From: Psychrobacter jeotgali
Lineage (GTDB): Bacteria > Pseudomonadota > Gammaproteobacteria > Pseudomonadales > Moraxellaceae
Direction of reading: 5' to 3'
Assembly: GCF_904846315.1 (NCBI RefSeq)
Contig: NZ_CAJHAF010000001.1
Span: forward strand, 1,736,001-1,800,000
Length of the DNA: 64,000 bases
The notes under the pieces were generated by a model that saw only the letters and a program-made list of their open reading frames with translations, was not told the origin of the DNA and searched no databases. The position numbers were made by a program, and so were the translations under genes. Positions 36,370-46,088 of the stretch are shown here, in pieces (the stretch's first letter is position 1; each line of letters starts with the position of its first letter).

Positions 36370-38556
36370 ATGAGCCAAACCTTACCCAAACTTAGCCATC
36401 ATATGGTCGATGATGCTCGATCTAATTTACTGCGTTCAGTAGGTTATCTGACGGCTGCGGAGCGGCGTGACATTGCTGATGCTTGTGAGTTTGGAGATAT
36501 TGCTCATATTAAAGACAAACGTAAATCAGGCGAACCCTATATTACCCATCCAATTGCAGTTGCAGAGATATTAGCGGGCTTTCGTTTGGATCGAGATACA
36601 ATTATCGCCGCTATTTTGCATGATACCGTTGAAGATACTGAAGTTAGTGACGAAGAAATTGAGCAGCGTTATGGCAAGGTAGTAGCACGTTTAGTCGACG
36701 GGGTGACTAAGCTAAAATCATCCAATCATAATAAACAACAAAATAAAGCTGCCACCTTTCATAAGATATTGACCGCAACCCTTGATGATCCACGAGTACT
36801 CATTATAAAGCTCGCTGATCGCTTGCATAATATGTCGACTCTAGATGCAGTAAGGCCTGAAAAGCAGCGCTCTACTGCACAAGAAACTTTAGACTTTTAC
36901 GTACCATTTGCACGCCTAATGGGACTCAATGACATTGCTGATTATATTGAGGTCCTGTGCTATCGCAACCTTGACTCGAAGATGTATAACAAGCTGGCGG
37001 ACAAACTACTCCAGCATGGACTGGGACGTAACTTTCAAAAAGAAGCCATCCATCGTTATCTGATGATCGTCTTAACCAATCTAGAGTTGGGTGGTCATGT
37101 CAAGATTTTAGATAACCGCGTCTCTATGTATAGGCAGTTCTTTCGTAATCGTGGTGAGATAAATGCGCTGCTACGTCAATATTCATTTGAGATTGTGCTG
37201 GATAACATCGAAGCTTGTGACAAGCTGGCTTATTATTTAATTAAGAAGTATCAGATTGCCGACTCCCATATTGAAGATAATATTCGTCGGCCGCTACCGG
37301 GTGGTAATCAGTCGCTGACGCTTATCTATGAGCGTGATAATGACTTCATTAAAGTCACCATTATGACCAAACAAATGCAAAATGCAGCACGGCTTGGGGT
37401 CATTGGTGCCGAGCACGCCTCAGATATCAGTCAGTCGGTCATTCAAGCCTCCCTGCGTAATATGAAAGATTTGGTCGATGAAGAGTCTTTAGATGATAAT
37501 AATCCTGACTTTTCAGCAGCAGTTTCTACTATTAATGAGCTGATGGATTATTTGCACTCAAGCAAAATCCTTTGCTACAGCCCTCAAGGCCGTGCATATG
37601 AGCTGCCACAAGGCGCCACTGCTCTAGATTTTGCTTATGCGGTCGGCCCTATGGTGGGTAATGTAGCGGTCGGAGCGAATATTGACCATAAAAAGGCCAA
37701 ACTAGGTACGGTTGTCAAAAACGGTCAACTGATAGAGATTGAGGTCGAAAGCGACTCTGAGCCCAAAGCAGAATGGTTAGGATTCGTGGTTACCAATAAA
37801 GCTCGGGAAGAGATTCTACGCTGGTTTAAAGATTTATCTCCAGAAGGTAAGCAGCGCCATGGTCAAGAAGCATTGGACCGTGCGCTTAAAACCTATCAAA
37901 AGGGGCTCGATGATCTGAATGCTAGTGATTGGGATAATTTATTGGAATGGCGCGGTTTAACTGAAAAAGACCAATTATTTGAACAAATAAGCTCTGGCAT
38001 TTTATTGCCTCAATTGGTGGTATCCCGCTTATTTAGTGACGAGGTCGCTTGTATAAATGCGCAAAACTCTACTAATGAAATGGCGCAGCCCCAGCAACTA
38101 GTCGCTAATGCTGCTGGAGTAGAGCTGGATTTTGCCAACTGTTGTCATCCGATTTATGGCGACCCTATCGTTGGTCATTTATCACGTCATGGATTAGTAG
38201 TGCATCGTCATAAATGCTTTTCACTGGACGAAATTCGTAAAGATAACCCTTATCAAGTCATTCAGCTGCGTTGGCGTGACGATAAAGCCATCAAGCAAAA
38301 TGATACTGGTGAACATAGCGAAAGAATCCGCTTCCCCGCTTATCTAAAGCTTTCTATATCGCTAAGTGATGAGCAAACCAGCCAAGTGATTTATAATTTA
38401 CGTCAATTAAATATTGGGGTCGAGACCGTTGATGTGCGTAGTAGTGATACTATTGTGCATGTTATCGTCCGTAGCCGCGTGCATCTGGCTAAAGGTATTC
38501 GTGAACTGCGCTCATTATTAGGATTTCCTAATATCATGCGCCTTTATCAGCTTTAA
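36370..38556 (+). CDS. spoT: SpoT ppGpp hydrolase with degenerate synthetase domain
   Basis: The HD hydrolase domain is intact: H60 in YITHPIAVAEIL, H84-D85 in AAILHDTVEDTEV with E88/D89, and D150 in KLADRLHNMSTLDA. The synthetase region (about 235-345) has lost its signature: the usual YQSLHT is GGNQSLTL (311-318), and the YAFRVIV-type segment reads YSFEIVLDN. A TGS domain (about 400-460, ELPQGATALDFAYAVG), a helical/zinc-finger-like region and a C-terminal ACT domain follow. The 728 aa are therefore likely to be a hydrolase with an allosteric pseudo-synthetase, as described for Acinetobacter SpoT. The gmk-rpoZ-spoT context supports identity. Confidence 0.95.
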   Translation: MSQTLPKLSHHMVDDARSNLLRSVGYLTAAERRDIADACEFGDIAHIKDKRKSGEPYITHPIAVAEILAGFRLDRDTIIAAILHDTVEDTEVSDEEIEQRYGKVVARLVDGVTKLKSSNHNKQQNKAATFHKILTATLDDPRVLIIKLADRLHNMSTLDAVRPEKQRSTAQETLDFYVPFARLMGLNDIADYIEVLCYRNLDSKMYNKLADKLLQHGLGRNFQKEAIHRYLMIVLTNLELGGHVKILDNRVSMYRQFFRNRGEINALLRQYSFEIVLDNIEACDKLAYYLIKKYQIADSHIEDNIRRPLPGGNQSLTLIYERDNDFIKVTIMTKQMQNAARLGVIGAEHASDISQSVIQASLRNMKDLVDEESLDDNNPDFSAAVSTINELMDYLHSSKILCYSPQGRAYELPQGATALDFAYAVGPMVGNVAVGANIDHKKAKLGTVVKNGQLIEIEVESDSEPKAEWLGFVVTNKAREEILRWFKDLSPEGKQRHGQEALDRALKTYQKGLDDLNASDWDNLLEWRGLTEKDQLFEQISSGILLPQLVVSRLFSDEVACINAQNSTNEMAQPQQLVANAAGVELDFANCCHPIYGDPIVGHLSRHGLVVHRHKCFSLDEIRKDNPYQVIQLRWRDDKAIKQNDTGEHSERIRFPAYLKLSISLSDEQTSQVIYNLRQLNIGVETVDVRSSDTIVHVIVRSRVHLAKGIRELRSLLGFPNIMRLYQL

Positions 38557-38649
38557 TGCTCGGCTGTATAAACACAAAATAGAATAAACTCAAAATAAAT
38601 TGTCATTTAAACTAAGCTTTTAATTTTCAATAAAAAATAAGGATATTTT

Positions 38650-39030
38650 ATGACTCGTCAAACCATCCAAACTGATAAAGCTCCTGCTGCCGTCGGCACT
38701 TATTCACAAGCGGTAAAAGTGGGCAATACTGTCTATATCTCAGGCCAACTTGGATTTGATCCTGAAACTATGGAGTTAAAAGAGGGCTTTGCAGCGCAAG
38801 CTGAGCAAGCTTTTGCTAATATTAAAGCCATTTGTGCAGCAGCTGGCGGTAGTATTAATGACGTGGTTAAATTTAACGTCTCTCTCACTGATCTAAATGA
38901 CTTTGCCACTCTTAATGAAGTATTTGTTGCTCAGCTAAGCGAGCCTTATCCAGCTCGTGCAGCAGTACAAGTTGCAGCATTGCCTAAAGGCGGCGTAGTT
39001 GAGATTGAATCTATTTTATATATAGAATAG
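38650..39030 (+). CDS. ridA: 2-iminobutanoate/2-iminopropanoate deaminase RidA
   Basis: RidA removes reactive enamine/imine intermediates from PLP enzymes. The Rid motifs are clear: YSQAVKVGNTVYISGQLG, a helix with AEQAFANIKAICAAAG, and the active-site R103 in YPARAAVQVAALPKGGVVEIE with a terminal Glu. The 126-aa length is standard. It follows spoT by 93 bp, and aaggatatttt provides the Shine-Dalgarno. Confidence 0.97.
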   Translation: MTRQTIQTDKAPAAVGTYSQAVKVGNTVYISGQLGFDPETMELKEGFAAQAEQAFANIKAICAAAGGSINDVVKFNVSLTDLNDFATLNEVFVAQLSEPYPARAAVQVAALPKGGVVEIESILYIE

Positions 39031-39113
39031 CTTTTGACTCGACATCAACCCTCCAATTTTATAAGGGTATAATAGTCCTTATTAAGTTAGGGCTATATAA
39101 TTAAACCTAAATT

Positions 39114-39141
39114 CAAACCCAAATAGTGTTATTTGGGTTTG
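39114..39141 (+). terminator. terminator after ridA
   Basis: A perfect 11-bp stem, caaacccaaat / atttgggtttg, with a 6-nt loop is followed by cttgtttt. It lies between ridA and priA. Confidence 0.8.
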
Positions 39142-39204
39142 CTTGTTTTAAGCTATTGCTAATCTCCAGCTTTTTTAATCTTCCCAAAGCCATGAGCGTT
39201 TTTT

Positions 39205-41478
39205 ATGTTGGTACAAGTTGCTTTGCCTGTTCCCCTTTATCGGGTGTTTGACTACCGTATACCGGCAGATGTCAACGCTTTTTCTAGCGGCTCTATACCT
39301 AAAGTTGGCTGCCGGGTCGAGGTGCCTTTTGGACGCCAAACCTTGATAGGCATTGTCATTAATCATATTGCTAGCGCTGATAGTAGCGTTCCTAGTAATA
39401 AGCTCAAGGCTATCAAACGTTGTTTAGACGATGAGCCGATTTTAAATGAGAAAATGCTAACCTTAGCGCATTGGCTTGCACGCTATTATCATTATCCACT
39501 TGGCGACGTACTATCAGTGATGTTGCCCAGCCTAGTCCGCCAAGGTAAACCGTTAGATCTGCTAATCACTCATTGGCGGGTTTTACCGCAGGTGACCGAT
39601 GATGCTTTTCGTGCCAATGCCAAAAAGCAAAAACAGCAATTTGATATGCTAAAACTACACGGCGAGCGTGGTGCGAGCGAAGATGTACTATTACTAGAAG
39701 GCATGCAGCGCTCGTTTCTAAAAACACTAGAAGATAAAGGACTGATTGAGCGCTATATCCAAAAAAGATCGGCACCAACGCCTGTCAGTTTAGCCAAAAT
39801 GCCGCTGGATTTAAACGAGGAGCAACAACAAGCCGTCGACGCTATCATTGCTGCTCACGAGGCTGAAAAATACAGTGGATTTTTACTCAATGGTATTACT
39901 GGTAGTGGCAAGACTGAGGTCTATCTGCAAGCAATGCAAGCAGTGCTAGAAACAGGTAAGCAAGTGTTAATTCTAGTGCCAGAGATTGGCCTGACACCGC
40001 AAACTCGGGCGCGTTTTGCCAGTCGTTTTGCCGCTCAAATTGTGCTGCTGCATTCGGGAATGACCAACACCTATCGTCTACAAGGCTGGCAAGACTGCCG
40101 TACCGGTCATGCGCAAATCATCATCGGCACGCGCTCATCTATCCTCTATCCTTTCGCTAATCTAGGGCTTATCGTCGTTGACGAAGCCCATGATAGCTCT
40201 TATAAACAGCAAGATACCTTGCGTTATCATGCCGCCGATGTTGCACTGTATCGCGGGCTACAAGATCAGATTCCAGTGCTACTTGGCACCGCAACGCCTA
40301 CCCTTGAGCATCTAAAACTAGTGGATGACGGCAAGTTAATCGAATACCAACTGCGCACCCGTCCCGGTAATGCCAAACCCGCCCCCATGCAGCTGATTGA
40401 TGCGCGTCTGCAAACTACCCATCAGCAGACTCAGGACGATGGCGCACGCTATGATACTGGATTGACTGACAAGTTGATTGGTGCCATCAAACAAACCTTG
40501 GAAGCCGGAGACCAAGTGTTAATATTCTTAAACCGTCGCGGTTATGCCCCGGTATTATTATGCGAAGCTTGTGGCTGGCAGGCTGATTGTCCTCGCTGTG
40601 ATGCGCATTTAACCGTACATTATAGTAGTCAAAATAAACAAAATGCTTATCTCAAATGCCACCACTGCGATTGGCAAGCTTATATTCCAGCGGTTTGTCC
40701 TGATTGTGGTAGCCAAAACTTAGATGCCAAAGGTATGGGCACTACCCGGCTAAGCGAAAACCTACATGCTATCTTTGCCAATCCACAAACCAGTAAACAG
40801 ACTTATCCCATTATCCAAATCGACCGTGATACTACTCGCCGCAAAGACAGTTGGGAAAATATTTACCAGCGTATTAATGAAGGCAAACCTGCGATATTGG
40901 TTGGCACCCAAATGGTCGCCAAAGGTCACCACTTTCCTAATGTAACTTTAGTATGTTTACCGAATGCCGATAGAGGGTTTTTATCAGCAGACTTTCGCTC
41001 GCCTGAGCATACCGCTCAGCTGATGATTCAAGTCGCCGGACGTGCCGGACGTGGTGACAAGGCGGGGCGGGTGTTAATTCAGACCTTACAGCCTGAAAAC
41101 GAGCTGCTATTAAAACTGGTCAAAGACGGCTATTTATCCTTTGCCCGTAGTTTATTGCAAGAGCGTAAAATGATGGGACTACCGCCCTTTAGCCACGCCG
41201 CTTTAATTCGCTGTGAAGGCAAAACTTTGGCTGCAACGACCCAAGCCCTTAAAGATGCTATCGCTGGCTTGCCTGCCTCTCATAACTTAGCCATTCTTGG
41301 GCCTATCGATGCGCCGATGAGTAAGAAGAACAGCCGCTATCACTCGCAGCTGTTGTTGCTTGCCAAAAACCGCCCCCAACTGCATCAGGTGCTCAATCAG
41401 TGGTGGCCGTCCGTACTTTTGATGCCCAGTGCTAAATATCTAAAGCTGACTTTAGATATTGATCCGGTCGGTTGGTAA
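39205..41478 (+). CDS. priA: primosomal protein N' (PriA replication-restart helicase)
   Basis: PriA is a 3'-5' superfamily 2 helicase that reloads replisomes at stalled forks. Walker A, GITGSGKTEVYLQ (about 229-241), and the DEAH box in VVDEAHDSSYKQQ (about 324) are present. The Zn-binding insertion holds CEACGWQADCPRCD and CHHCDWQ...CPDCG (about 453-500). The C-terminal QVAGRAGRGDKAGRV follows. The length (757 aa) is normal. The Shine-Dalgarno is weak. The terminator at 39114-39141 separates it from ridA. Confidence 0.97.
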   Translation: MLVQVALPVPLYRVFDYRIPADVNAFSSGSIPKVGCRVEVPFGRQTLIGIVINHIASADSSVPSNKLKAIKRCLDDEPILNEKMLTLAHWLARYYHYPLGDVLSVMLPSLVRQGKPLDLLITHWRVLPQVTDDAFRANAKKQKQQFDMLKLHGERGASEDVLLLEGMQRSFLKTLEDKGLIERYIQKRSAPTPVSLAKMPLDLNEEQQQAVDAIIAAHEAEKYSGFLLNGITGSGKTEVYLQAMQAVLETGKQVLILVPEIGLTPQTRARFASRFAAQIVLLHSGMTNTYRLQGWQDCRTGHAQIIIGTRSSILYPFANLGLIVVDEAHDSSYKQQDTLRYHAADVALYRGLQDQIPVLLGTATPTLEHLKLVDDGKLIEYQLRTRPGNAKPAPMQLIDARLQTTHQQTQDDGARYDTGLTDKLIGAIKQTLEAGDQVLIFLNRRGYAPVLLCEACGWQADCPRCDAHLTVHYSSQNKQNAYLKCHHCDWQAYIPAVCPDCGSQNLDAKGMGTTRLSENLHAIFANPQTSKQTYPIIQIDRDTTRRKDSWENIYQRINEGKPAILVGTQMVAKGHHFPNVTLVCLPNADRGFLSADFRSPEHTAQLMIQVAGRAGRGDKAGRVLIQTLQPENELLLKLVKDGYLSFARSLLQERKMMGLPPFSHAALIRCEGKTLAATTQALKDAIAGLPASHNLAILGPIDAPMSKKNSRYHSQLLLLAKNRPQLHQVLNQWWPSVLLMPSAKYLKLTLDIDPVGW

Positions 41479-41621
41479 GTAGGCTTTGTACTAACGGTAA
41501 CTTCCTCATTACAACTTTTAGTCATTAAATATGTTAAATTCTTTATAATCAATTCTAAATAAAATAAAAAGCAAAGTTACTAAATTGTGCCATATCCATT
41601 TCTATCATTTTAGGTGTTGTT

Positions 41622-42725
41622 ATGAGTCCAAAACATTCCAATCTCAAAGATAATAATCATGACTATACTTACGATGATGAAGACGATCATGACCACGATG
41701 AGCATTTAGAACAAACCACACCACCGCGTGATACTAAAGGTTATCAGCGTACTCTATTCATCAGCTTTCTCATTATTACCGGTTATATGTTCGTTGAAGC
41801 TATCGGTGGGTGGCTGACAGGAAGTTTGGCGCTATTGTCAGATGCCGGTCACATGCTCAGCGATGCAATAGCATTGGGCGCAACCTTGATGGCGTTCAAA
41901 ATTGGTGAGAAGGCAGCTACTCATCAAAAAACCTTTGGTTATAAACGTTTTGAGATTTTGGTCGCTAGCGTCAATGGCGTGACCCTAGTCGTTATTGCGC
42001 TAATGATCTTTTATGAAGCGATTAAGCGTTTTAACTCTCCGCCAGAGATTGCTACTCAAGGCATGCTTATTGTCGCTACGATCGGTATGCTGGTCAATAT
42101 TTTAGTGGCATGGCTTATGCATCGTAGTAGCAATTCGAGCGATAGTCATGAACATAGTCATGATGAAAAATCTGATAGTAAAGAGCCTGCTAACCTGAAT
42201 ATGCAAAGCGCCTATCTACATGTCTTAAGCGATTTGATGGGTTCGGTTGCCGCTATTATTGCCGCCCTACTCATGATGAGCTTCGGTTGGGTATGGGCAG
42301 ATGCGGCTGCATCGGTTATCGTTGCTGTGCTGATTTTATTCAGTGGCTATCGTGTGGTACGAGATTCGGTACATATCCTTATGGAGGGTACGCCAACCGG
42401 TATCTCTTTGGTCAATATCGAGCAGAATCTGGTAGCGCATCCACAAGTAGAACAGGTGCATGATTTGCATGTTTGGAGTATAACCAGCGGCCTCAACGCT
42501 CTATCTTGTCACGTAGTCGTTGATGGCGATATGAGAATCACCGAGGCCAGCTTATTGATTGCTGATTTGGAACAGCGTCTGCTCGACCTAAATATTCATC
42601 ATGCTACTATTCAGGTGGAAAGCTTGTCGCATCCACAAACAGACACCCATAGTGATGCGCTTGTATGCAATATATCAGAAGCTCCTGCCGACGACTCCGG
42701 CGCTCATATTGGCCATAATCACTGA
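41622..42725 (+). CDS. cation diffusion facilitator metal exporter (ZitB/CzcD type)
   Basis: CDF proteins exchange cytoplasmic divalent metals (usually Zn2+) for protons. Six transmembrane segments are visible, with the metal-site motifs SLALLSDAGHMLSDA (helix 2, HxxxD) and YLHVLSDLMGS (helix 5, HxxxD). A His/Asp-rich N-terminus (DDHDHDEH) and loop (HEHSHDEK) plus a C-terminal metal-binding domain complete the 367 aa. The cargo is likely Zn2+, but this is inferred from the family. The Shine-Dalgarno is AGGTG before ATG 41622. Confidence 0.93.
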   Translation: MSPKHSNLKDNNHDYTYDDEDDHDHDEHLEQTTPPRDTKGYQRTLFISFLIITGYMFVEAIGGWLTGSLALLSDAGHMLSDAIALGATLMAFKIGEKAATHQKTFGYKRFEILVASVNGVTLVVIALMIFYEAIKRFNSPPEIATQGMLIVATIGMLVNILVAWLMHRSSNSSDSHEHSHDEKSDSKEPANLNMQSAYLHVLSDLMGSVAAIIAALLMMSFGWVWADAAASVIVAVLILFSGYRVVRDSVHILMEGTPTGISLVNIEQNLVAHPQVEQVHDLHVWSITSGLNALSCHVVVDGDMRITEASLLIADLEQRLLDLNIHHATIQVESLSHPQTDTHSDALVCNISEAPADDSGAHIGHNH

Positions 42726-42769
42726 CAGCTAGCTATTAAATAATGATTATTAAAAATTAAACCTTACTT

Positions 42770-42787
42770 AGCTGTTTATAAACAGCT
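42770..42787. terminator. 18-bp palindrome between convergent genes
   Basis: agctgttta / taaacagct is a perfect inverted repeat with no loop, placed between the CDF gene and a small opposing gene. It could serve as a weak terminator. Confidence 0.4.
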
Positions 42788-42797
42788 TATTATAAAA

Positions 42798-43070
42798 CTA
42801 CTTACTGTGCTTGAATAGCTGATAAGTCGTACTTAGTACAGTCCAAACCAGCCAAATTATAGTAGTGAGCCAAATCAGTAAGCCAGCCGCTAGTAGCGTC
42901 ATTCTAATCCACATATCCAAACAGCTATCGCAAACTTCAGGCAGATAAGCGGGTCCCATATTTGAAGCCATAATCAACCAAAAGCCAAAGATTAGTACTA
43001 ATCCAGTGACCAGTATTCGCATTGCTATCTTGCCAATGACCATTAATACAGAGACTTGTTTTCGCTGCAC
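42798..43070 (-). CDS. small two-helix membrane protein, unknown function
   Basis: The product is a 90-aa protein with two transmembrane helices (about residues 18-38 and 55-80), separated by an acidic loop with the pair CDSC (about 47-50). It starts at GTG 43070 with GGGA upstream; an ATG at 43043 is an alternative. The two cysteines facing one side are a possible redox or metal pair, but no family is recognised. It converges on the CDF gene. Confidence 0.62.
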   Translation of the reverse strand: MQRKQVSVLMVIGKIAMRILVTGLVLIFGFWLIMASNMGPAYLPEVCDSCLDMWIRMTLLAAGLLIWLTTIIWLVWTVLSTTYQLFKHSK

Positions 43071-43265
43071 TATTCATTCCCTAATTGATCATTAACAAAA
43101 TAAGCTTTTATAAAGAAAACATCGGCCTCTTGCACTACGTCAATTTATAGTAGTGTGTATCACTATACTATCTTGTTAAAAATAACGAAAATATAGCTTC
43201 ACTCTCATACTTTGAGCATAAATTAGGTATACTTAATTAATTTACGGCCTTTAACGAATAACATT

Positions 43266-43970
43266 ATGTCTAGACGATCTGCTCCATTTGTTGCTCCAAG
43301 TTCCATTGATGAACCTGATTCAAAAGAAGGTAAAAAATACGCCAAAGCGTTGCTATCAACCTTGCAAGAAGATATTGCTAGCTTTCGTAATGAGCAATTT
43401 CCACCAGATATTTTGCGTCAAATCCGTGATATGCCCATTTATGAAGGCAATCTAGCTGAGGTTCAGGCTTATCAACAACGTTGGCAAAAGTTGATTGATC
43501 GCGCCATGGCTTTTTACCCTGCAGCCTATTTGCCCCCTGATTATCTGCCTCTGCCAGCTAGTCTTGAGATTCCACAGTTCATGTATCATGTCCAGCGTCT
43601 ACATTTGACCAAAACCCGAGCTAAAGAATCTAAAAGCTTTGGCTCAGTGGGCGCATTAACGGATAAATGTGGCGATTATAGCGCTACAGAGCTTGAGCGT
43701 ATGGCCAGCATCTTTGAAAGTGACGATGAGGCGCGTTTGGTTGCCCACCGTGAGTTTATCGATCTGCGAGCGTATGTTTTTTGCCGTGATACCAAAGGTG
43801 AGCTCTTGGAGCCTGAACGGGTGCGTTTTTATCGTACCGGATTAATTGTCCATGCGCTGCCTGACTTTAAAATTGTCGATAGTAGGCAGACACCGCGTAA
43901 GCGACGTAACGATGCTTATAGCAATGCTATCGCTGACAATGGCATCTGGAAAATCTACCGTAAGAAGTAA
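43266..43970 (+). CDS. conserved hypothetical soluble protein
   Basis: I do not recognise this 234-aa protein. It is soluble, with no signal peptide or membrane segment. It is rich in charged residues, helical at the N-terminus (YAKALLSTLQEDIASFRNEQ), with a Pro-rich linker (LPPDYLPLPASLEIPQF) and a C-terminal part rich in Arg (VRFYRTGLIVHALPDFKIV, then TPRKRRND). Codon usage is like that of neighbouring genes. It is probably a lineage-conserved cytoplasmic protein, possibly nucleic-acid-binding given the basic tail. It lies 128 bp upstream of the antiporter gene. Confidence 0.65.
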   Translation: MSRRSAPFVAPSSIDEPDSKEGKKYAKALLSTLQEDIASFRNEQFPPDILRQIRDMPIYEGNLAEVQAYQQRWQKLIDRAMAFYPAAYLPPDYLPLPASLEIPQFMYHVQRLHLTKTRAKESKSFGSVGALTDKCGDYSATELERMASIFESDDEARLVAHREFIDLRAYVFCRDTKGELLEPERVRFYRTGLIVHALPDFKIVDSRQTPRKRRNDAYSNAIADNGIWKIYRKK

Positions 43971-44098
43971 TTTTCACCTCATCTGATTAGTGTTTATATT
44001 TATAGTATATTTTATATCAAGGTCTGTTTAGAACTTACTCATGGTTTTAATAAATTTTTGGGTAGTCTTTAGATAGTCTGTAATACAAAGGATCGATT

Positions 44099-46012
44099 AT
44101 GTTCGCTGCCGCCGCCGGCTCACCAAACTTGATGTTGCAAGCCACCATTTTTTTGGGTGCGGCATTGCTTTTTGTTCCCCTTGGTAAACGCTTTGGTCTG
44201 GCTACGGTCTTAGGTTATCTGATTACAGGCTTAATACTAGGACCAAGCGCCCTCGATGTGGCAGGAGATGCTGAAAGCCTATTACATTTCTCTGAGTTCG
44301 GCGTGGTGATGCTACTTTTCATCATTGGTCTTGAGCTTCAGCCTTCAAGATTATGGGCACTGCGCCGCTCCATATTTGTCCTTGGGGGCTTACAAGTCGG
44401 GGTCACTGGCATTTTATTGATGGCTATTGCTCATCAGTTTTTCTCGCTAAAGCTGGATACGGCTTTCATTGTAGGCTTTGGTTTGGCGCTCTCCTCGACT
44501 GCCTTTGTACTACAAATATTAAATGAAAAAGAACAGCTTTCTAGTACCCATGGCCGTGAAGCTTTCACCATTTTACTTTTTCAAGATATTGCGGTCATCC
44601 CGTTACTAGCTGTCATTCCTTTCTTATCCGGTGTACGCGAACAAAGCTATGATTTGATTTACTTTGCAAAGGTTGTAGCCGTCTTTGGCGGATTGATTTT
44701 TGCTAGCCGCTATGTGATTCGACCATTTTTTAAGTTTGTCGCTTCGAGTGGCGCATCAGAACTACTGACCGGTGTGGCTTTATTTATCGTCATGGGCGTG
44801 TCTATTTTGATGGGACAAATCGGTCTATCGATGGCATTAGGGGCGTTCTTGACTGGTGTGCTCCTTGCTGACTCAGAGTACCGTCACGAATTAGAAGCCA
44901 GTATTGAACCCTTTAAAGGGTTACTACTGGGGCTGTTTTTTATGTCGGTAGGTATGCTAACTGATGTCAAATATATCATAGCGCATCCGGTATTTATCAT
45001 TAGCTGCGCAATCGCCCTTATGCTACTGAAATTCACTGTTATTGCCGCCATTGCCAAAATATCAGGTAATCGTTGGCCTACCAGTATCCGCTTAGGGGTC
45101 ACTTTGGCTCAAGGGGGTGAGTTTGCATTTGTTTTGTTCAATGTTGCCGCCACCCAAAACGTCTTACAACCTGAGCTGGAAAACACCCTCAATTTGGTGG
45201 TTACTATATCTATGGCATTGACCCCATTGGCCTTTTTATTATTAGAAAAAGTAGGTGAACCGCTTTTTGCTAGAAGCAAGCCTAGCCGCGAATACGATAC
45301 TATTCCCGATCATGAGCATCCAGTAATTATCGCAGGCTTTGGCCGAGTGGGACAAATCATTGGCCGAGTTCTACGGATGCACAGTATAGAATTTACTGCT
45401 ATTGAACGCTCTGCAAATCGGGTGGATTTCGTACGTAAGCTTGGCAATCAAGTCTACTATGGCGATCCTAAAAATCCTGAAATTCTACGAGCCGCCGGTA
45501 TTGATAAAGCACGGGTATTCATCATTGCGGTAGATGACGTCGAGCGCTCTATCACCACTGCTGAATATCTCCATCAGCATTATCCCGATCTAGTCGTACT
45601 TGCTCGGGCGCGTGATCGGCAACATTACTACCGTTTACGTGAAGTAGGTATTCGCCATATCTGGCGTGAGACCTATTTATCTTCATTAGATATGTCACGT
45701 GAGTCGCTACAATTACTGGGTATTACCCCTGAAAAAGCACGCGAAACCATTCAAACCTTCCGTGATTATGATGATGATTTGATCGAGCGTCAGCAAGCTA
45801 TTTATGATGATGAAGCACGCATGCTAGAGTCAGCGCAGTCCTCTTTAGTAGAGCTTGAAAGCTTGTTCGATGAGGATATCTCCGAAGCACGTAAGATGGA
45901 TTTGGGGGAGTTTTATGCCGTCTTAAAAGAACAAGCAAAACCCGTTGATGACGCTGAGCATGCTGATGATAGCGTTAAAGACGATATCGGCTCTGATACT
46001 AAAACCCCATAA
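44099..46012 (+). CDS. CPA2-family monovalent cation:H+ antiporter, KefB/KefC-like
   Basis: About twelve transmembrane helices in residues 1-385 carry the CPA2 pattern GYLITGLILGPSAL, LFIIGLELQPS, GFGLALSSTAFVLQ, LFQDIAVIP and GAFLTGVLLADSEYRHELE. A cytosolic TrkA-N/RCK domain follows, VIIAGFGRVGQIIGRVL (about 403-419) with the GxGxxG fold, then a charged tail. It probably exports K+ in exchange for protons; gating ligands are not evident (no KefG/KefF partner is adjacent). AAGGA precedes ATG 44099. The 637 aa match Kef-type length. Confidence 0.88.
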   Translation: MFAAAAGSPNLMLQATIFLGAALLFVPLGKRFGLATVLGYLITGLILGPSALDVAGDAESLLHFSEFGVVMLLFIIGLELQPSRLWALRRSIFVLGGLQVGVTGILLMAIAHQFFSLKLDTAFIVGFGLALSSTAFVLQILNEKEQLSSTHGREAFTILLFQDIAVIPLLAVIPFLSGVREQSYDLIYFAKVVAVFGGLIFASRYVIRPFFKFVASSGASELLTGVALFIVMGVSILMGQIGLSMALGAFLTGVLLADSEYRHELEASIEPFKGLLLGLFFMSVGMLTDVKYIIAHPVFIISCAIALMLLKFTVIAAIAKISGNRWPTSIRLGVTLAQGGEFAFVLFNVAATQNVLQPELENTLNLVVTISMALTPLAFLLLEKVGEPLFARSKPSREYDTIPDHEHPVIIAGFGRVGQIIGRVLRMHSIEFTAIERSANRVDFVRKLGNQVYYGDPKNPEILRAAGIDKARVFIIAVDDVERSITTAEYLHQHYPDLVVLARARDRQHYYRLREVGIRHIWRETYLSSLDMSRESLQLLGITPEKARETIQTFRDYDDDLIERQQAIYDDEARMLESAQSSLVELESLFDEDISEARKMDLGEFYAVLKEQAKPVDDAEHADDSVKDDIGSDTKTP

Positions 46013-46088
46013 CTTAAGCTTGCACGCTCTTCAGCATTCGTTATTCATTTACACGTACAGGCTTGCCACACTCAAAGCTAATTTTAGC

